Assembly (NCBI GenBank): GCA_028693705.1
Contig: JAQUUX010000012.1
Coordinates: forward strand, 1 to 47,394
Direction: 5' to 3'
DNA length: 47,394 bases
Source: Lachnospiraceae bacterium
Lineage (GTDB): Bacteria; Bacillota; Clostridia; Lachnospirales; Lachnospiraceae
Made by a program: the position numbers and the translations under genes. Below, one piece after another: positions 17,704-26,725 of the stretch. Within the stretch, counting starts at the first letter, position 1, and each line of letters begins with the position of its first letter. The notes beneath the pieces are model-generated. The model was given only the letters and a program-made list of their open reading frames with translations, searched no databases and was not told the origin of the DNA.

Positions 17704-18000
17704 ATGACAGAAAATAAAGTGAAATTGGAATTTGACGCCAGATCAGAAAATGAGAGTCTGGCACGTGTGACGATAGCAGCGTTTCTGACACCGTTAAATC
17801 CAACTTTAGAGGAGATCAATAATGTGAAAACGGCAGTATCAGAAGCGGTTACTAATGCAATTTTGCATGGTTATGAGGAAAAAGAGGGTACAGTATCAAT
17901 TCAGGCAGAGCTGCGGGTAGAATCAGAGCCCGAAAAGGGAACCAGAATACATATGCAAAAGAAAATAGGAAGCAGTGCCTGGATTGCAGATGGTGAATGA
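17704..18000 (+). CDS. spoIIAB: SpoIIAB anti-sigma F factor with large internal deletion
   Basis: SpoIIAB is normally a GHKL-type kinase of about 145 residues that binds sigma F and phosphorylates SpoIIAA. Here only 98 residues remain. The N-terminal half ([20 protein letters not shown]) and the N-box segment [14 protein letters not shown] are intact. After [10 protein letters not shown] the sequence jumps directly to [18 protein letters not shown], which corresponds to the C-terminal strands. About 47 residues are missing in frame, including the DxGxG (G1) box, the ATP lid and the GMGF (G2) box. It should not bind ATP. It overlaps nothing and sits between spoIIAA and sigF. It is either a natural decay product or an assembly error. 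Confidence 0.82.
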   Translation: MTENKVKLEFDARSENESLARVTIAAFLTPLNPTLEEINNVKTAVSEAVTNAILHGYEEKEGTVSIQAELRVESEPEKGTRIHMQKKIGSSAWIADGE

Positions 18001-18003
18001 GCC

Positions 18004-18786
18004 ATGGAAGAAACCGGAGTACTGATTGCACGGGCTCAGGCTGGAGATAAAGAGGCAAGAACAGAACTGATTGAGAAAAATTTAGGATTGGTACATCATA
18101 TTGTGAAACGATTTTTAAACCGCGGATATGAAGCAGAGGACCTGTTTCAAATCGGATCCATCGGTTTGATAAAGGCAATTGATAAGTTTGATCTGGGATT
18201 TGCAGTACAGTTTTCCACCTATGCAGTACCAATGATCCAGGGGGAGATCAAGAGGTTCTTACGGGATGACGGGATGGTAAAGGTTTCCAGAACTCTAAAG
18301 GAAAACAGTTATCATGTACACGTAGCAGCCAGAAAACTGGCACAAAAATATGGCAGGGAGCCGGTACTCTCTGAACTGGCAGCAGAAACCGGGCTTTCCA
18401 CCGAAGAAATTGTTTTATCGCTGGAGGCAACCACAGAAGTGGAATCCATATACAGAACAGTTTATGAATCTGATGGCAGTGAAATCTATCTGGTGGATCA
18501 GATGGAAAATGCTAATAACGTGGGGAAATCATACGGAAAGGAAACTGCCAATGCAGTAAACGCCGGTGGAGCCAGGGAAGATTTTGAAAAGGAAAAAATA
18601 CTGGATAAGCTATTAGTTAAGGAACTTTTAGAAAAACTTGCGTTGGAAGAGCGCAAATTGATCCGGATGAGATATTTTAAGAATATGACCCAGGTTGCTG
18701 TAGCAAAGGAACTGGGAATCAGCCAGGTACAGGTTAGCAGAATGGAAAAGAAAATTCTAAAACATCTGCAGACACTACTGTCTTGA
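18004..18786 (+). CDS. sigF: RNA polymerase sporulation sigma factor SigF
   Basis: Sigma F directs early forespore transcription. The 260-residue protein has region 2 (GLVHHIVKRFLNRGYEAEDLFQIGSIGLIKA; FSTYAVPMIQGEIKRFLRDDG, which is the sporulation sigma signature), region 3 and region 4 with a helix-turn-helix (TQVAVAKELGISQVQVSRMEKKIL). It follows spoIIAB by 3 bases. It has an insertion-like polar stretch between regions 3 and 4 (about 165-195), slightly longer than in Bacillus. Sigma G is similar, but the spoIIA operon position fixes it as SigF. The reading frame is intact. Confidence 0.92.
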   Translation: MEETGVLIARAQAGDKEARTELIEKNLGLVHHIVKRFLNRGYEAEDLFQIGSIGLIKAIDKFDLGFAVQFSTYAVPMIQGEIKRFLRDDGMVKVSRTLKENSYHVHVAARKLAQKYGREPVLSELAAETGLSTEEIVLSLEATTEVESIYRTVYESDGSEIYLVDQMENANNVGKSYGKETANAVNAGGAREDFEKEKILDKLLVKELLEKLALEERKLIRMRYFKNMTQVAVAKELGISQVQVSRMEKKILKHLQTLLS

Positions 18787-18862
18787 AATACATAGGAAAA
18801 AACAGTATAATAATATATCTATTGTTTGAACAAATGTGGAAAAGGGATTGCGGGGAAATACC

Positions 18863-20071
18863 ATGAATAAAATACTGCAGATATGCGGATTAGCAGGACT
18901 TCTGGCGTTATTCCTCATGGGATGCCAAACAGTTACAGATGTGGAAGCTGTAACAGAAACGGAAGAAACAGAACTAAATGCGGAATTAGATGAGGAAGGT
19001 GTGATCGGAAAGGTTGCACTTTTGACAGATCAGGTGGGGGAATCTCGGATGGAAAGCGGGGATACCTTCTGTAAAGCAATCTGGACAGGAATAGAATCTT
19101 ATTGCACTGTCGGTAATGTGGAAAGCGCCTGTTATTCTCCAAAAGAAGATACGAAAGACAGTCGTCTGGAACTTATAGAGGATGCGGTAACAGATGGTTA
19201 CAACGTGCTGGTATTGGCAGGCAGTCATTACGGAGAAGCACTGGTAGCGGCACAAAGCACTTATCCGGATGTTACGTTTATTGCAGTGGATGTGGATTCC
19301 TATGATATGACATTTGACGGGGAGACTTTTTATGATCCGGCGATGAATACAACCTGTATTACCTTCGCAGAGGAACAATCAGGATTTCTGGCAGGTTATG
19401 CAGCCGTTATGGAAGGCTATACCCGCTTGGGATATTTGGGACAGGCAGATACTTCTGTAGCACAGAAATATGGATTCGGATATCTGCAGGGAATTGCCCA
19501 GGCAGCAGAGACACTGGGGGTAAAAGTATCAGTGGAGTATCATTATGCAGACATTAACGGGGATCAGAACCAGTTGAAGGATAAACTGGAGAATTGGTAT
19601 GCAGAAGGCTGTCAGGTGATATTTGTCAGTGAAGAGAATCTTGAAAAATCAGCTTTTGAAGCAGCAACACAGATGCAGGGGTTACTGATTGGAACAGATC
19701 AGGAACGTTTCAGAGAAGGTGCGGATTTTGCATGGGATCCTTATTTGACAGCGGTTACCAAAGAACTGGATGTGGTGGTGGAACAGGTGGTAAAAGATCT
19801 GTTTTGCTATGCCTGGGATGAATACAGCTGTAACGTCGTCTGTTTTTCTTTGTCAGAAGGAACTATTCTGGAACGGCTGCAAAAGAAATTTGTTACAGGA
19901 GATTATCTGGGACTGGCAGCAGAAGATGAATGGCGGTTTAATACATTTGACAGAGAACAGTATGCAGCCATGATAGAGGGTATCAAAGCAGGAGATATTC
20001 ATATTGAAGATGATCCAGAGGTTGAAATAGAATCCTTTGCAACGGATCATATGGAAATCATACAGGAATAA
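18863..20071 (+). CDS. BMP-family (PnrA-like) substrate-binding lipoprotein
   Basis: A secreted lipoprotein whose signal peptide ends in the lipobox LFLMGC (Cys at residue 21). After an acidic linker comes a periplasmic-binding-protein fold of the basic membrane protein family: [56 protein letters not shown]. Such proteins bind nucleosides or other sugars for ABC uptake. No permease or ATPase follows, so it is an orphan receptor here. The next gene, deoC, breaks down deoxyribose 5-phosphate, which fits a nucleoside link. The start at 18863 is chosen to give a clean signal peptide; a start at 18836 would add 9 residues. Confidence 0.85.
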   Translation: MNKILQICGLAGLLALFLMGCQTVTDVEAVTETEETELNAELDEEGVIGKVALLTDQVGESRMESGDTFCKAIWTGIESYCTVGNVESACYSPKEDTKDSRLELIEDAVTDGYNVLVLAGSHYGEALVAAQSTYPDVTFIAVDVDSYDMTFDGETFYDPAMNTTCITFAEEQSGFLAGYAAVMEGYTRLGYLGQADTSVAQKYGFGYLQGIAQAAETLGVKVSVEYHYADINGDQNQLKDKLENWYAEGCQVIFVSEENLEKSAFEAATQMQGLLIGTDQERFREGADFAWDPYLTAVTKELDVVVEQVVKDLFCYAWDEYSCNVVCFSLSEGTILERLQKKFVTGDYLGLAAEDEWRFNTFDREQYAAMIEGIKAGDIHIEDDPEVEIESFATDHMEIIQE

Positions 20072-20100
20072 AAAAAGAAAAAGAAAAGAGGAAACAAAAG

Positions 20101-20742
20101 ATGTTAACATCAAAATTATTCGATCATACTATTTTAAAGGCAGAAGCAACAAAAGAGCAGGTGGAAAAGATCTGTAAAGAGGCACTTACATATGACTTTG
20201 CCTCAGTTTGTGTGAATTCTTATTATACCCCTTTTGTAGCAGAAGAATTAAAGGGCAGTGACGTGAAAGTTTGCACTGTTATCGGCTTTCCTTTAGGACA
20301 GATGAGTACAAAGGCAAAATGTGCAGAAACAGAAATTGCAGTAGCTGATGGCGCACAGGAAATTGACATGGTAATAAATGTAGGCGCGTTAAAGGATGGT
20401 TTATATGATGTTGTGGAAGAAGATATCAGACAGGTGAAAAAATCCTGTGGACAATCCTTATTAAAGGTAATCATTGAGACTTGTCTGTTAACAGATGCAG
20501 AAAAGGTAAAGGCATGTGAGTTATCAAAAAAAGCAGGCGCAGATTTTGTAAAGACTTCTACCGGCTTTTCAACAGGTGGAGCAAAGGCAGAAGATGTGAA
20601 GCTCATGCGTGATACAGTGGGGTCTGAAATGGGAGTCAAGGCTTCCGGCGGCATCCATACATCTGCAGAAGCACAGGCTATGGTAGATGCCGGTGCCAGC
20701 AGATTAGGCACCAGCGCAACCATTGCAATTTTACAGGGATAA
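20101..20742 (+). CDS. deoC: Deoxyribose-phosphate aldolase
   Basis: DeoC splits 2-deoxyribose 5-phosphate into acetaldehyde and glyceraldehyde 3-phosphate, the end of deoxynucleoside catabolism. The 213-residue TIM-barrel enzyme shows [10 protein letters not shown] near the start, [21 protein letters not shown], the Schiff-base lysine in [13 protein letters not shown] and the phosphate-binding KASGGIHT. It follows a BMP-type receptor gene by 29 bases with GAGGAAAC as ribosome site. The protein is complete. The pair suggests nucleoside uptake and use, although the transporter core is elsewhere. Confidence 0.95.
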   Translation: MLTSKLFDHTILKAEATKEQVEKICKEALTYDFASVCVNSYYTPFVAEELKGSDVKVCTVIGFPLGQMSTKAKCAETEIAVADGAQEIDMVINVGALKDGLYDVVEEDIRQVKKSCGQSLLKVIIETCLLTDAEKVKACELSKKAGADFVKTSTGFSTGGAKAEDVKLMRDTVGSEMGVKASGGIHTSAEAQAMVDAGASRLGTSATIAILQG

Positions 20743-20782
20743 TAATGAAATAGCAGAGTTAATCACAAAGTAAATAGCAGAG

Positions 20783-21826
20783 TTAGCGGTTAATCCGTTC
20801 TAACACAATAGCGTGGGCAATGCCGGGAACGGTGTTGCCCTCGTTGTAGCTTGTCTTGGAAAGAAGAGCGCCTGTTGGGACGAAGAGCACCCGGTGCCAG
20901 TTTCCACTTGCTAACTGCTTGAGTACATAGGCCGAGAGCACTACGGCAGCACAGCCACAGCCTGAACCGCCTGCATGGCAATCTTGAGTATTGGGATCGT
21001 AGATTTCCATGCCACAGTCCATATATTGTTCTGTAATATCCAGTCCCTTCTCATTTAACAAATCTAACAAAACGGTTTTTCCAACCTTTCCCAGATCACC
21101 GGTGATGATCTTATCGTAGTCACAGGGATGCCTCTGAAAATCTTTTAAATTCCTAAAAATAGTATCTGCAGCGGCAGGCGCCATACAACAGCCCATATTA
21201 AAAGAATCTTTTAAACCGTAATCTACGATTTTTCCGGTAGTAAAACTGGTAACCAGAGCCAGATCATTATCGGTTTTTTCACTGCTAAGAATAAAAGCGG
21301 CAGATCCGGTAACGGTCCAGGCGGCAGAAAGTGGTCTCTGATTTCCGTAAGATAACGGATACCTGAATTCTTTTTCCGCAGAAGCAAAGTGACTGGATAT
21401 GACACACATGACATTTCCGGCAAAACCGCCACAAACAGCCATAGTACCGAGTGTCAGGGATTCTCCACAAGTGGAACAGGCACCGTATACACCAAATAAA
21501 GGAATGTTAAAATCCTGTAACCCAAAGGAACTTGCCATAGATTGACTAAGTAAGTCACCGGCAAATAAGTATCGTATTTCCTTTGGCGTCATGGATGTTT
21601 TTTCTAAAGTCATAGATACAGCCTGTCTCTGCAGGCAGCTTTCAGCGGCTTCCCAGGAATCGCAACCGATATAGTCATCTTCAGATACCACGTCGAATAA
21701 CTCACCCATAGGACCTTTCCCTTCTTTAGAACCGACTATGGAAGCACTGCCACGGACAAAGACAGGAACAGGAACCAGGACACTTTGTTGTCCTATTGCA
21801 AAATACGCATTATCTCCATATAACAT
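20783..21826 (-). CDS. spoVAD: Stage V sporulation protein AD
   Basis: SpoVAD is a thiolase-fold, dipicolinic-acid-binding subunit of the SpoVA channel in the spore inner membrane. The 347-residue protein is full length, with GSASIVGSKEGKGPMG near the start, TPKEIRYLFAGDLLSQ, GACSTCGESL, GGSGCGCAAVVLSAY and a conserved C-terminal GNTVPGIAHAI segment. It starts behind AAGGAGAAAAC. In most spore formers spoVAD follows spoVAC in the same direction. Here it is inverted and lies upstream of a headless spoVAA, so the locus has been rearranged. The protein itself shows no damage. Confidence 0.93.
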   Translation of the reverse strand: MLYGDNAYFAIGQQSVLVPVPVFVRGSASIVGSKEGKGPMGELFDVVSEDDYIGCDSWEAAESCLQRQAVSMTLEKTSMTPKEIRYLFAGDLLSQSMASSFGLQDFNIPLFGVYGACSTCGESLTLGTMAVCGGFAGNVMCVISSHFASAEKEFRYPLSYGNQRPLSAAWTVTGSAAFILSSEKTDNDLALVTSFTTGKIVDYGLKDSFNMGCCMAPAAADTIFRNLKDFQRHPCDYDKIITGDLGKVGKTVLLDLLNEKGLDITEQYMDCGMEIYDPNTQDCHAGGSGCGCAAVVLSAYVLKQLASGNWHRVLFVPTGALLSKTSYNEGNTVPGIAHAIVLERINR

Positions 21827-21923
21827 GTTTGTTTTCTCCTTTTTTAGAAGTGTTGGCAGTTAGTGATCTAATTATGCAAAATCAAAATGAATAATCTGGA
21901 AGATTTGGTGCAGAATATTAGCC

Positions 21924-22322
21924 ATGAAAGAAAAAAATAAAATCTGGCAGGTATTAAAAATTATATTTGTATGTCTGCTTTGCTTCTTCGGAACCGGATT
22001 TACCATTATGGCATTTCATAATGATATAGGGATCCGAGAGTTATTTGCAGGCCTTTATCAAATGATCACGGGAGAGAATTCTGATGGCTTTACCGTATTG
22101 GAGATCAGCTATTCTATAGGTTTGTTCGTAGGAATCACTTTGTTTTTTAATCATCTTGGCGGTAAGAAGCTGACAGGAGATCCTACGCCAATTGAGGTAG
22201 AATTATACAAATATCAAAAGGATGTGGATGATACGAAGCAAAATCAAAGTAAGGGAAAACAAAACCAAAGTCAGCAAAACACCAGTCCAAAAAATCGGGA
22301 TCATGGAAAGGCAGGAAAATAA
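21924..22322 (+). CDS. spoVAA: SpoVAA lacking its N-terminal domain
   Basis: The 132-residue product matches only the C-terminal half of SpoVAA (about 206 residues in Bacillus subtilis). Recognisable segments are FTIMAFHNDIGIRELFAGLY, the YQMITGE segment, YSIGLFVGITLFFNHLGG and DPTPIEVELYKYQKDVDD. Two membrane helices are present. The usual N-terminal soluble domain (about 90 residues) is absent; a stop codon lies 12 codons upstream of the ATG in the same frame, and the inverted spoVAD begins 98 bases away. A Gln/Asn/Lys-rich tail is added at the C terminus. No clear ribosome site precedes the ATG, so this may be a remnant. Confidence 0.78.
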   Translation: MKEKNKIWQVLKIIFVCLLCFFGTGFTIMAFHNDIGIRELFAGLYQMITGENSDGFTVLEISYSIGLFVGITLFFNHLGGKKLTGDPTPIEVELYKYQKDVDDTKQNQSKGKQNQSQQNTSPKNRDHGKAGK

Positions 22323-22769
22323 ATGTGGGAATTTTTATTCATGACATTTTGTGGGCTGGCTTTCGGTTTTCTATCTTCGGCGGGTGTATTAACTGTATTT
22401 AGTTCGGTCAGTCTGGTTCCCAGGTATGCAGCTAAAACCGGGACACAGAGGCACAGTTTTTTATATGAAGAGTGCTTGATACTGGGAGCACTTGCCGGAT
22501 GTATCGGAAGCGTATTTGAACTGAAATGGGGTATTGGAGAACATTTAATCAGCAGCATGCTTTTAGGAGTGGGAGGATTTTTTGCCGGCATTTTCGTAGG
22601 CTGCCTGGCTATGTCTATTGCAGAGATGTTAGACAGTATCCCCATATTTGCCAGCCGTATAAAATTGAAGGAAGGGATGTCTCTTGTACTGCTGGCAGTG
22701 GCAATGGGAAAACTGACAGGGTCATTATTGTATTTTTATAATGGCATCTATCAATTTAGTAAAGGGTAA
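22323..22769 (+). CDS. spoVAB: Stage V sporulation protein AB
   Basis: SpoVAB is a small membrane protein of the spoVA operon. The 148-residue product has four or five hydrophobic helices, the start MWEFLFMTFCGLAFGFLSSA, RYAAKTGTQRH, FFAGIFVGCLAMSIAEMLDS and the typical RIKLKEGMSLVLLAVAMGK. Its start directly follows the spoVAA stop codon, indicating translational coupling. It seems complete, in contrast to its two neighbours. Its function in dipicolinic acid transport is inferred from the family. Confidence 0.9.
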   Translation: MWEFLFMTFCGLAFGFLSSAGVLTVFSSVSLVPRYAAKTGTQRHSFLYEECLILGALAGCIGSVFELKWGIGEHLISSMLLGVGGFFAGIFVGCLAMSIAEMLDSIPIFASRIKLKEGMSLVLLAVAMGKLTGSLLYFYNGIYQFSKG

Positions 22770-22808
22770 ATGAAAATGCATATAATGCAATAGGGAAAGG
22801 ACAATAGT

Positions 22809-23235
22809 ATGGAAGATAATCAGCAGAAAATAAATGCAGCAAAGGATGCAGAAGCTAAAAAAGAAAGACTTTTACATCAAAGCAGTGACACTAAAGAAGG
22901 GCAAAAAGCATACCAGGACTATGTGAAAGAGATTACACCTACACATAATTTCCCATGGCAGCTGATGTTCTCTCATACTGGTATTTGTCAGCGTTCTCTT
23001 AACAGGTCTGAACATATATCCTGCCCTGGTTCGCTTTGGCGGAGCAGGTGCTCTGGTACCAATTACCGGATTTGCCAATTCTGTGGCATCGACTGCGATT
23101 GAGTATAAGAAGGAAGGCCAGGTTTATGGTATTGGCGTTAAGATATTCAGTATTGCAGGACCGGTAATTCTATATGGAATTTTTACCAGCTGGGTGCTGG
23201 GACTGATTTATTGGGGCGTGAGTGCCATCGGTTGA
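22809..23235 (+). pseudogene. spoVAC: spoVAC pseudogene, internal deletion and frameshift
   Basis: SpoVAC is normally an approximately 150-residue channel-forming membrane protein. The reading frame starts correctly (ending EYVKEITPTHNFPWQLMF-like as YQDYVKEITPTHNFPWQLM), then at about 22970 continues out of frame. The correct downstream sequence resumes in another frame: LILVFVSVLLTGLN, FGGAGALVPITGFANSVAS, EYKKEGQVYGIGVKIF, and ends at TGA 23233-23235. About 38 residues that should include the first membrane helix and GG-ICAIGQ-type segment are missing. The total length (427 bases) is not a multiple of three. Repeat copy C starts exactly at this stop codon. Confidence 0.85.
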
Positions 23236-23372
23236 AACTGATGTTTAAAGGAATAAGAATTGCTATAAAGGGACGGTTCAGCCGTGTATCATATGCTCAC
23301 AGGCACACTTTCGTTACGGTAAGAACATAGCGGCACTTTCTGTGCCTTTTGCAGTAACCTAATCTGCAGTCT
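23233..23372 (+). repeat. Modular intergenic repeat, copy C
   Basis: The copy begins at TGAAACTGATGTTTAAAGG, sharing its flank and the module I start (GGTTCAGCCGTGTATCATAT at 23275) with copy B. Module I is shorter here, with an internal stem GGCAC...GTGCC, and the copy ends at a fragment of module II (AATCTGCAGT at about 23361-23370). The left end coincides with the stop codon of the spoVAC remnant. The remaining bases to 23507 hold no gene; an AT-rich stretch there may contain the promoter of the next gene. Confidence 0.75.
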
Positions 23373-23507
23373 ACTCACGAAAAAATCCTGCACGCACACG
23401 AAAAAAGCAGAAAAACACAGAGTAAAACCCCTCTTTAGGCTGTACAATGGTTCTTACTGAAGATGGAAACACGGCATGTTGTTTACGAAAGAGGTGGGGA
23501 CATACGA

Positions 23508-24755
23508 ATGAAAAATCAGAGAAATCTACTTCCTGAAAAGATTTACATTATCATTGGGGTGATATTAGCGGTAGGATTTTTAGGAACATATGCCTATTGC
23601 ACGGAAGAGTCAGGACGGTTGCGGACGTATTATTTTACAGAAGATGATCTGACGATTCCACAGGACAGACTGTTATTGTCAGTGTCTGTTACCAAAGAAT
23701 GGAACGATGATGCTTTACATCCGGACGATCCGGCAGGAGCACAGTATGATGGCATTTCAATCAATGGTGCAGGAGAGGTGTTTAAGAACTGGTCTGCAAC
23801 GATGGTTTTTTCACAGAAAGTATATATTGATAGTTCCTGGAATGGAGATTTTTCATCGGATGGGAATACAGTTACTTTTGTGGCAAAGGGAGATCCGGCA
23901 ACAGTTCAGCCATATGACAGGGCAACCTTTGGAGCAGTTATGTATGCGGTGGAGAAAATGTCATTAACGAGCTACACCCTTTCCGGTTACCGAATCGTTA
24001 ATATGATTAATGTACCTTTATTCTGGATTTTGGTCTTTTTGTCCATAGTCTGGTTTATTGCATTTTTGATGCATGTTGTTCTGCATATGAGAACGAAAAG
24101 ATATTGTGAACGCCAGGAACTGGATGCTGTTATTATCAAACAGACCATGAATACCTTTACCGGATTTATCGATGCAAAGGATACTTATACAAAGGGTCAT
24201 TCTGTTCGTGTGGCTGAATATGCTACAGAAATAGCACGTCGTATGAAGCTGGGGGAGGATCAGGTCACACAGCTTTACTACATTTCGCTAATGCTTGATT
24301 GCGGCAAAATAGGCATAAGGGATGCTGTATTACAAAAGCCGGATAAACTGACAGAAGAGGAGTATAAGCAGATACAGTCACATACCATAACCGGAGATGC
24401 AATTCTTGTTAATTTTACTGCTATTCCCGATATTAGGGACGGGGCTCATTTTCATCATGAAAGATATGATGGAAAGGGATATCCTACCGGATTGAAAGGA
24501 AAAGATATACCGCTATGTGCCAGAATTATCTGTGTTGCCGATTCTTTTGATGCCATGAACAGTAATCGGTGTTATCGTAAGCATTTAACAGAAGAAAACA
24601 TTATAACAGAGCTGACAGAGAATGCGGGTAAGCAGTTTGATCCGGATATTGTGCCTGTTATGATTGAAATGATAAAGGATGGATTTACAGAAAAGATACA
24701 GGAAATCTACCCCAGCGGATATGATGCTGACCCAACTGCTGAGAGTAACCGATGA
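23508..24755 (+). CDS. HD-GYP-like membrane protein with CBM2-like extracellular domain
   Basis: The 415-residue protein has a membrane helix (about 9-29) and an extracellular domain that resembles family 2 carbohydrate-binding modules (FKNWSATMVFSQKVYI, SSWNGDF, then FVAKGDP). A second membrane helix (about 172-195) leads to a cytoplasmic HD-GYP domain (about 220-400). HD-GYP proteins degrade cyclic di-GMP or related nucleotides. Here HSVRVAEYA, HHERYDGKGYP and ICVADSFDAM are conserved, but the metal-binding HD dyad reads Leu-Asp (LMLDCGKIGI), so catalysis may be lost. The start 23508 follows GAGGTGGGG. A surface-sensing signalling role is inferred. Confidence 0.83.
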   Translation: MKNQRNLLPEKIYIIIGVILAVGFLGTYAYCTEESGRLRTYYFTEDDLTIPQDRLLLSVSVTKEWNDDALHPDDPAGAQYDGISINGAGEVFKNWSATMVFSQKVYIDSSWNGDFSSDGNTVTFVAKGDPATVQPYDRATFGAVMYAVEKMSLTSYTLSGYRIVNMINVPLFWILVFLSIVWFIAFLMHVVLHMRTKRYCERQELDAVIIKQTMNTFTGFIDAKDTYTKGHSVRVAEYATEIARRMKLGEDQVTQLYYISLMLDCGKIGIRDAVLQKPDKLTEEEYKQIQSHTITGDAILVNFTAIPDIRDGAHFHHERYDGKGYPTGLKGKDIPLCARIICVADSFDAMNSNRCYRKHLTEENIITELTENAGKQFDPDIVPVMIEMIKDGFTEKIQEIYPSGYDADPTAESNR

Positions 24756-24874
24756 TTTTTCACAAAAGCCAGATAACAACGCGACCAAAAAGTCTGTCAT
24801 TATTGGAAAAAAGAAAATGAATATTGTACAATAGGCATATACTATTATGATATTTCAGACAAGGAGATTTGACT

Positions 24875-26725
24875 ATGAGCCGTTTAAAGATTTCTACACC
24901 GAACAATGCCCAGCTTACGGTTGAGCGGTTGTATAAGGATTTGGAACGACATATTGTTGCAAGCCCACCGGGACTATGTCCGGTGGACTTGCAATTGTCA
25001 TTTTTGAAGATGTGTCATGCCCAGACCTGTGGAAAATGTGTGCCCTGCCGTATCGGACTTGGACAGCTGCAGAAGCTGTTGGAGCAGGTATTGGATGGAA
25101 CTGCAACGATGAATACATTGGATCTGATCGAAGAAACAGCCAACAACATTACAGATTCAGCTGACTGCGCCATCGGCTATGAGGCGGCCCATATGGTGCT
25201 TGCAGGACTGGATGGATTTAGAGAGGACTACATACACCATATTGAACATCATAAATGTTCCTATAATATCACTCAGCCGGTTCCCTGTGTTGCACTGTGT
25301 CCGGCAGGAGTGGACATTCCGGGATATATTGCGCTGATACGTGAGAAGCGATATGAGGATGCAGTACGATTGATACGAAAGGATAATCCGTTTCCAACAG
25401 CCTGTGCGCTGATTTGTGAGCATCCATGTGAGGCCAGGTGCCGCAGAAATATGATAGACAGCTCTGTGAATATCAGGGGATTAAAACGGATGGCAGTAGA
25501 TCAGGCCAGAGCAAACACTGTGCCTAATCCGCCAAAAGCAGATGAAACCGGTAAGAGAGTGGCGATTATCGGAGGCGGTCCGGGAGGACTTTCCTGTGCT
25601 TATTATCTTGAACTGATGGGACACCATGCTGTTGTTTTTGAGGAAAAGAACAGGCTGGGAGGAATGCTGCGATATGGTATTCCCAATTACCGATTCCCGA
25701 GACAGAGACTGGATGAGGATATAGATGCCATTTTATCAACCGGTGTGGAAGTTCATATGAATACGTCGGTGGGCGATGAAGACAATGATGTTTCCTTTGA
25801 CCAATTACAAAAAGAATACGATGCAGTTTACATTGCCATTGGTGCTCATTCGGATAAAAAAATCGGCATTGATGGAGAAGATAGTGAGGGCGTTATCTCA
25901 GCCGTGGAGATGCTGAGAAATATCGGTGATGATAAAATGCCTGATTTTACCGGAAAGAATGTAGTAATTGTAGGTGGAGGAAACGTTGCCATGGACTGTA
26001 CCCGATCTGCTATTCGTCTGGGGGCTAAAAAGGTTGGAATCGCCTATCGGAGAAGACAGGAAGATATGACAGCACTGCCTATAGAGGTAGAAGGTGCTGT
26101 TGCTGAAGGTGCAGAACTGTATTCTTTGAAGGCACCTCTGAAAATCGAGGCAGATGATGCCGGAAAGGTTTGTGCCATTTGGGTGGAACCACAGATCATC
26201 GGCAAAATCGATGCCTGGGGCAGAGCCAGACCAGAGAAAGCTTCGGTTGAACCGGTCAGGATTCCGTGTGATGTAGTGGTGGTAGCCATTGGCCAGGGTA
26301 TTGAATCCAGACATTTTGAAGAAGCGGGTGTTCCGGTAAAGAGAGGAACAATCCAGGCCATGAGCGAAAGCGATATAAAGGATATTCCCGGTGTTTTTGC
26401 GGGAGGTGATTGTGTAACGGGACCGGCTACGGTAATTCGAGCCATTGCTGCCGGAAAGGTAGCGGCTGCAAACATTGATGAGTACTTGGGCTATCATCAT
26501 CCTATTCAGGTGGATGTAGATATTCCACAGGTAAAATATGAAAATAATGAACCTTACGGACGCGTGAACCTGCAGGAGAGAAATGCAGGAGAGCGTAAAA
26601 CAGATTTTGATGAAGTGGAATGCTGCATGACAGAGGAGGAAGCCTGCCAGGAAGCAGGGCGGTGTTTGCGATGCGATCACTTCGGTTATGGTGTATTGAA
26701 GGGAGGCAGGGCTGCAATATGGTAA
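24875..26725 (+). CDS. GltD-type FAD/NAD(P) oxidoreductase with NuoF-like Fe-S domain
   Basis: A 616-residue electron-transfer flavoprotein. The N-terminal segment (about 20-110) carries the NuoF-type 4Fe-4S motif CGKCVPCRIG. A GltD-like Fe-S part follows (CPAGVDIPGYI, CEHPCEARCRR), then FAD binding (GGGPGGLSCAYYLE, about 230), NAD(P) binding (VVIVGGGNVAMDCTRSAIRLG) and a C-terminal FAD motif (GVFAGGDCVTGPAT). It overlaps the hydrogenase gene by 7 bases, so the two proteins surely work together: electrons pass between NAD(P)H and the hydrogenase. This matches the class described as glutamate-synthase-linked [FeFe]-hydrogenases (group A2); the subgroup is my inference. The start ATG 24875 follows AAGGAG. 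Confidence 0.87.
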   Translation: MSRLKISTPNNAQLTVERLYKDLERHIVASPPGLCPVDLQLSFLKMCHAQTCGKCVPCRIGLGQLQKLLEQVLDGTATMNTLDLIEETANNITDSADCAIGYEAAHMVLAGLDGFREDYIHHIEHHKCSYNITQPVPCVALCPAGVDIPGYIALIREKRYEDAVRLIRKDNPFPTACALICEHPCEARCRRNMIDSSVNIRGLKRMAVDQARANTVPNPPKADETGKRVAIIGGGPGGLSCAYYLELMGHHAVVFEEKNRLGGMLRYGIPNYRFPRQRLDEDIDAILSTGVEVHMNTSVGDEDNDVSFDQLQKEYDAVYIAIGAHSDKKIGIDGEDSEGVISAVEMLRNIGDDKMPDFTGKNVVIVGGGNVAMDCTRSAIRLGAKKVGIAYRRRQEDMTALPIEVEGAVAEGAELYSLKAPLKIEADDAGKVCAIWVEPQIIGKIDAWGRARPEKASVEPVRIPCDVVVVAIGQGIESRHFEEAGVPVKRGTIQAMSESDIKDIPGVFAGGDCVTGPATVIRAIAAGKVAAANIDEYLGYHHPIQVDVDIPQVKYENNEPYGRVNLQERNAGERKTDFDEVECCMTEEEACQEAGRCLRCDHFGYGVLKGGRAAIW

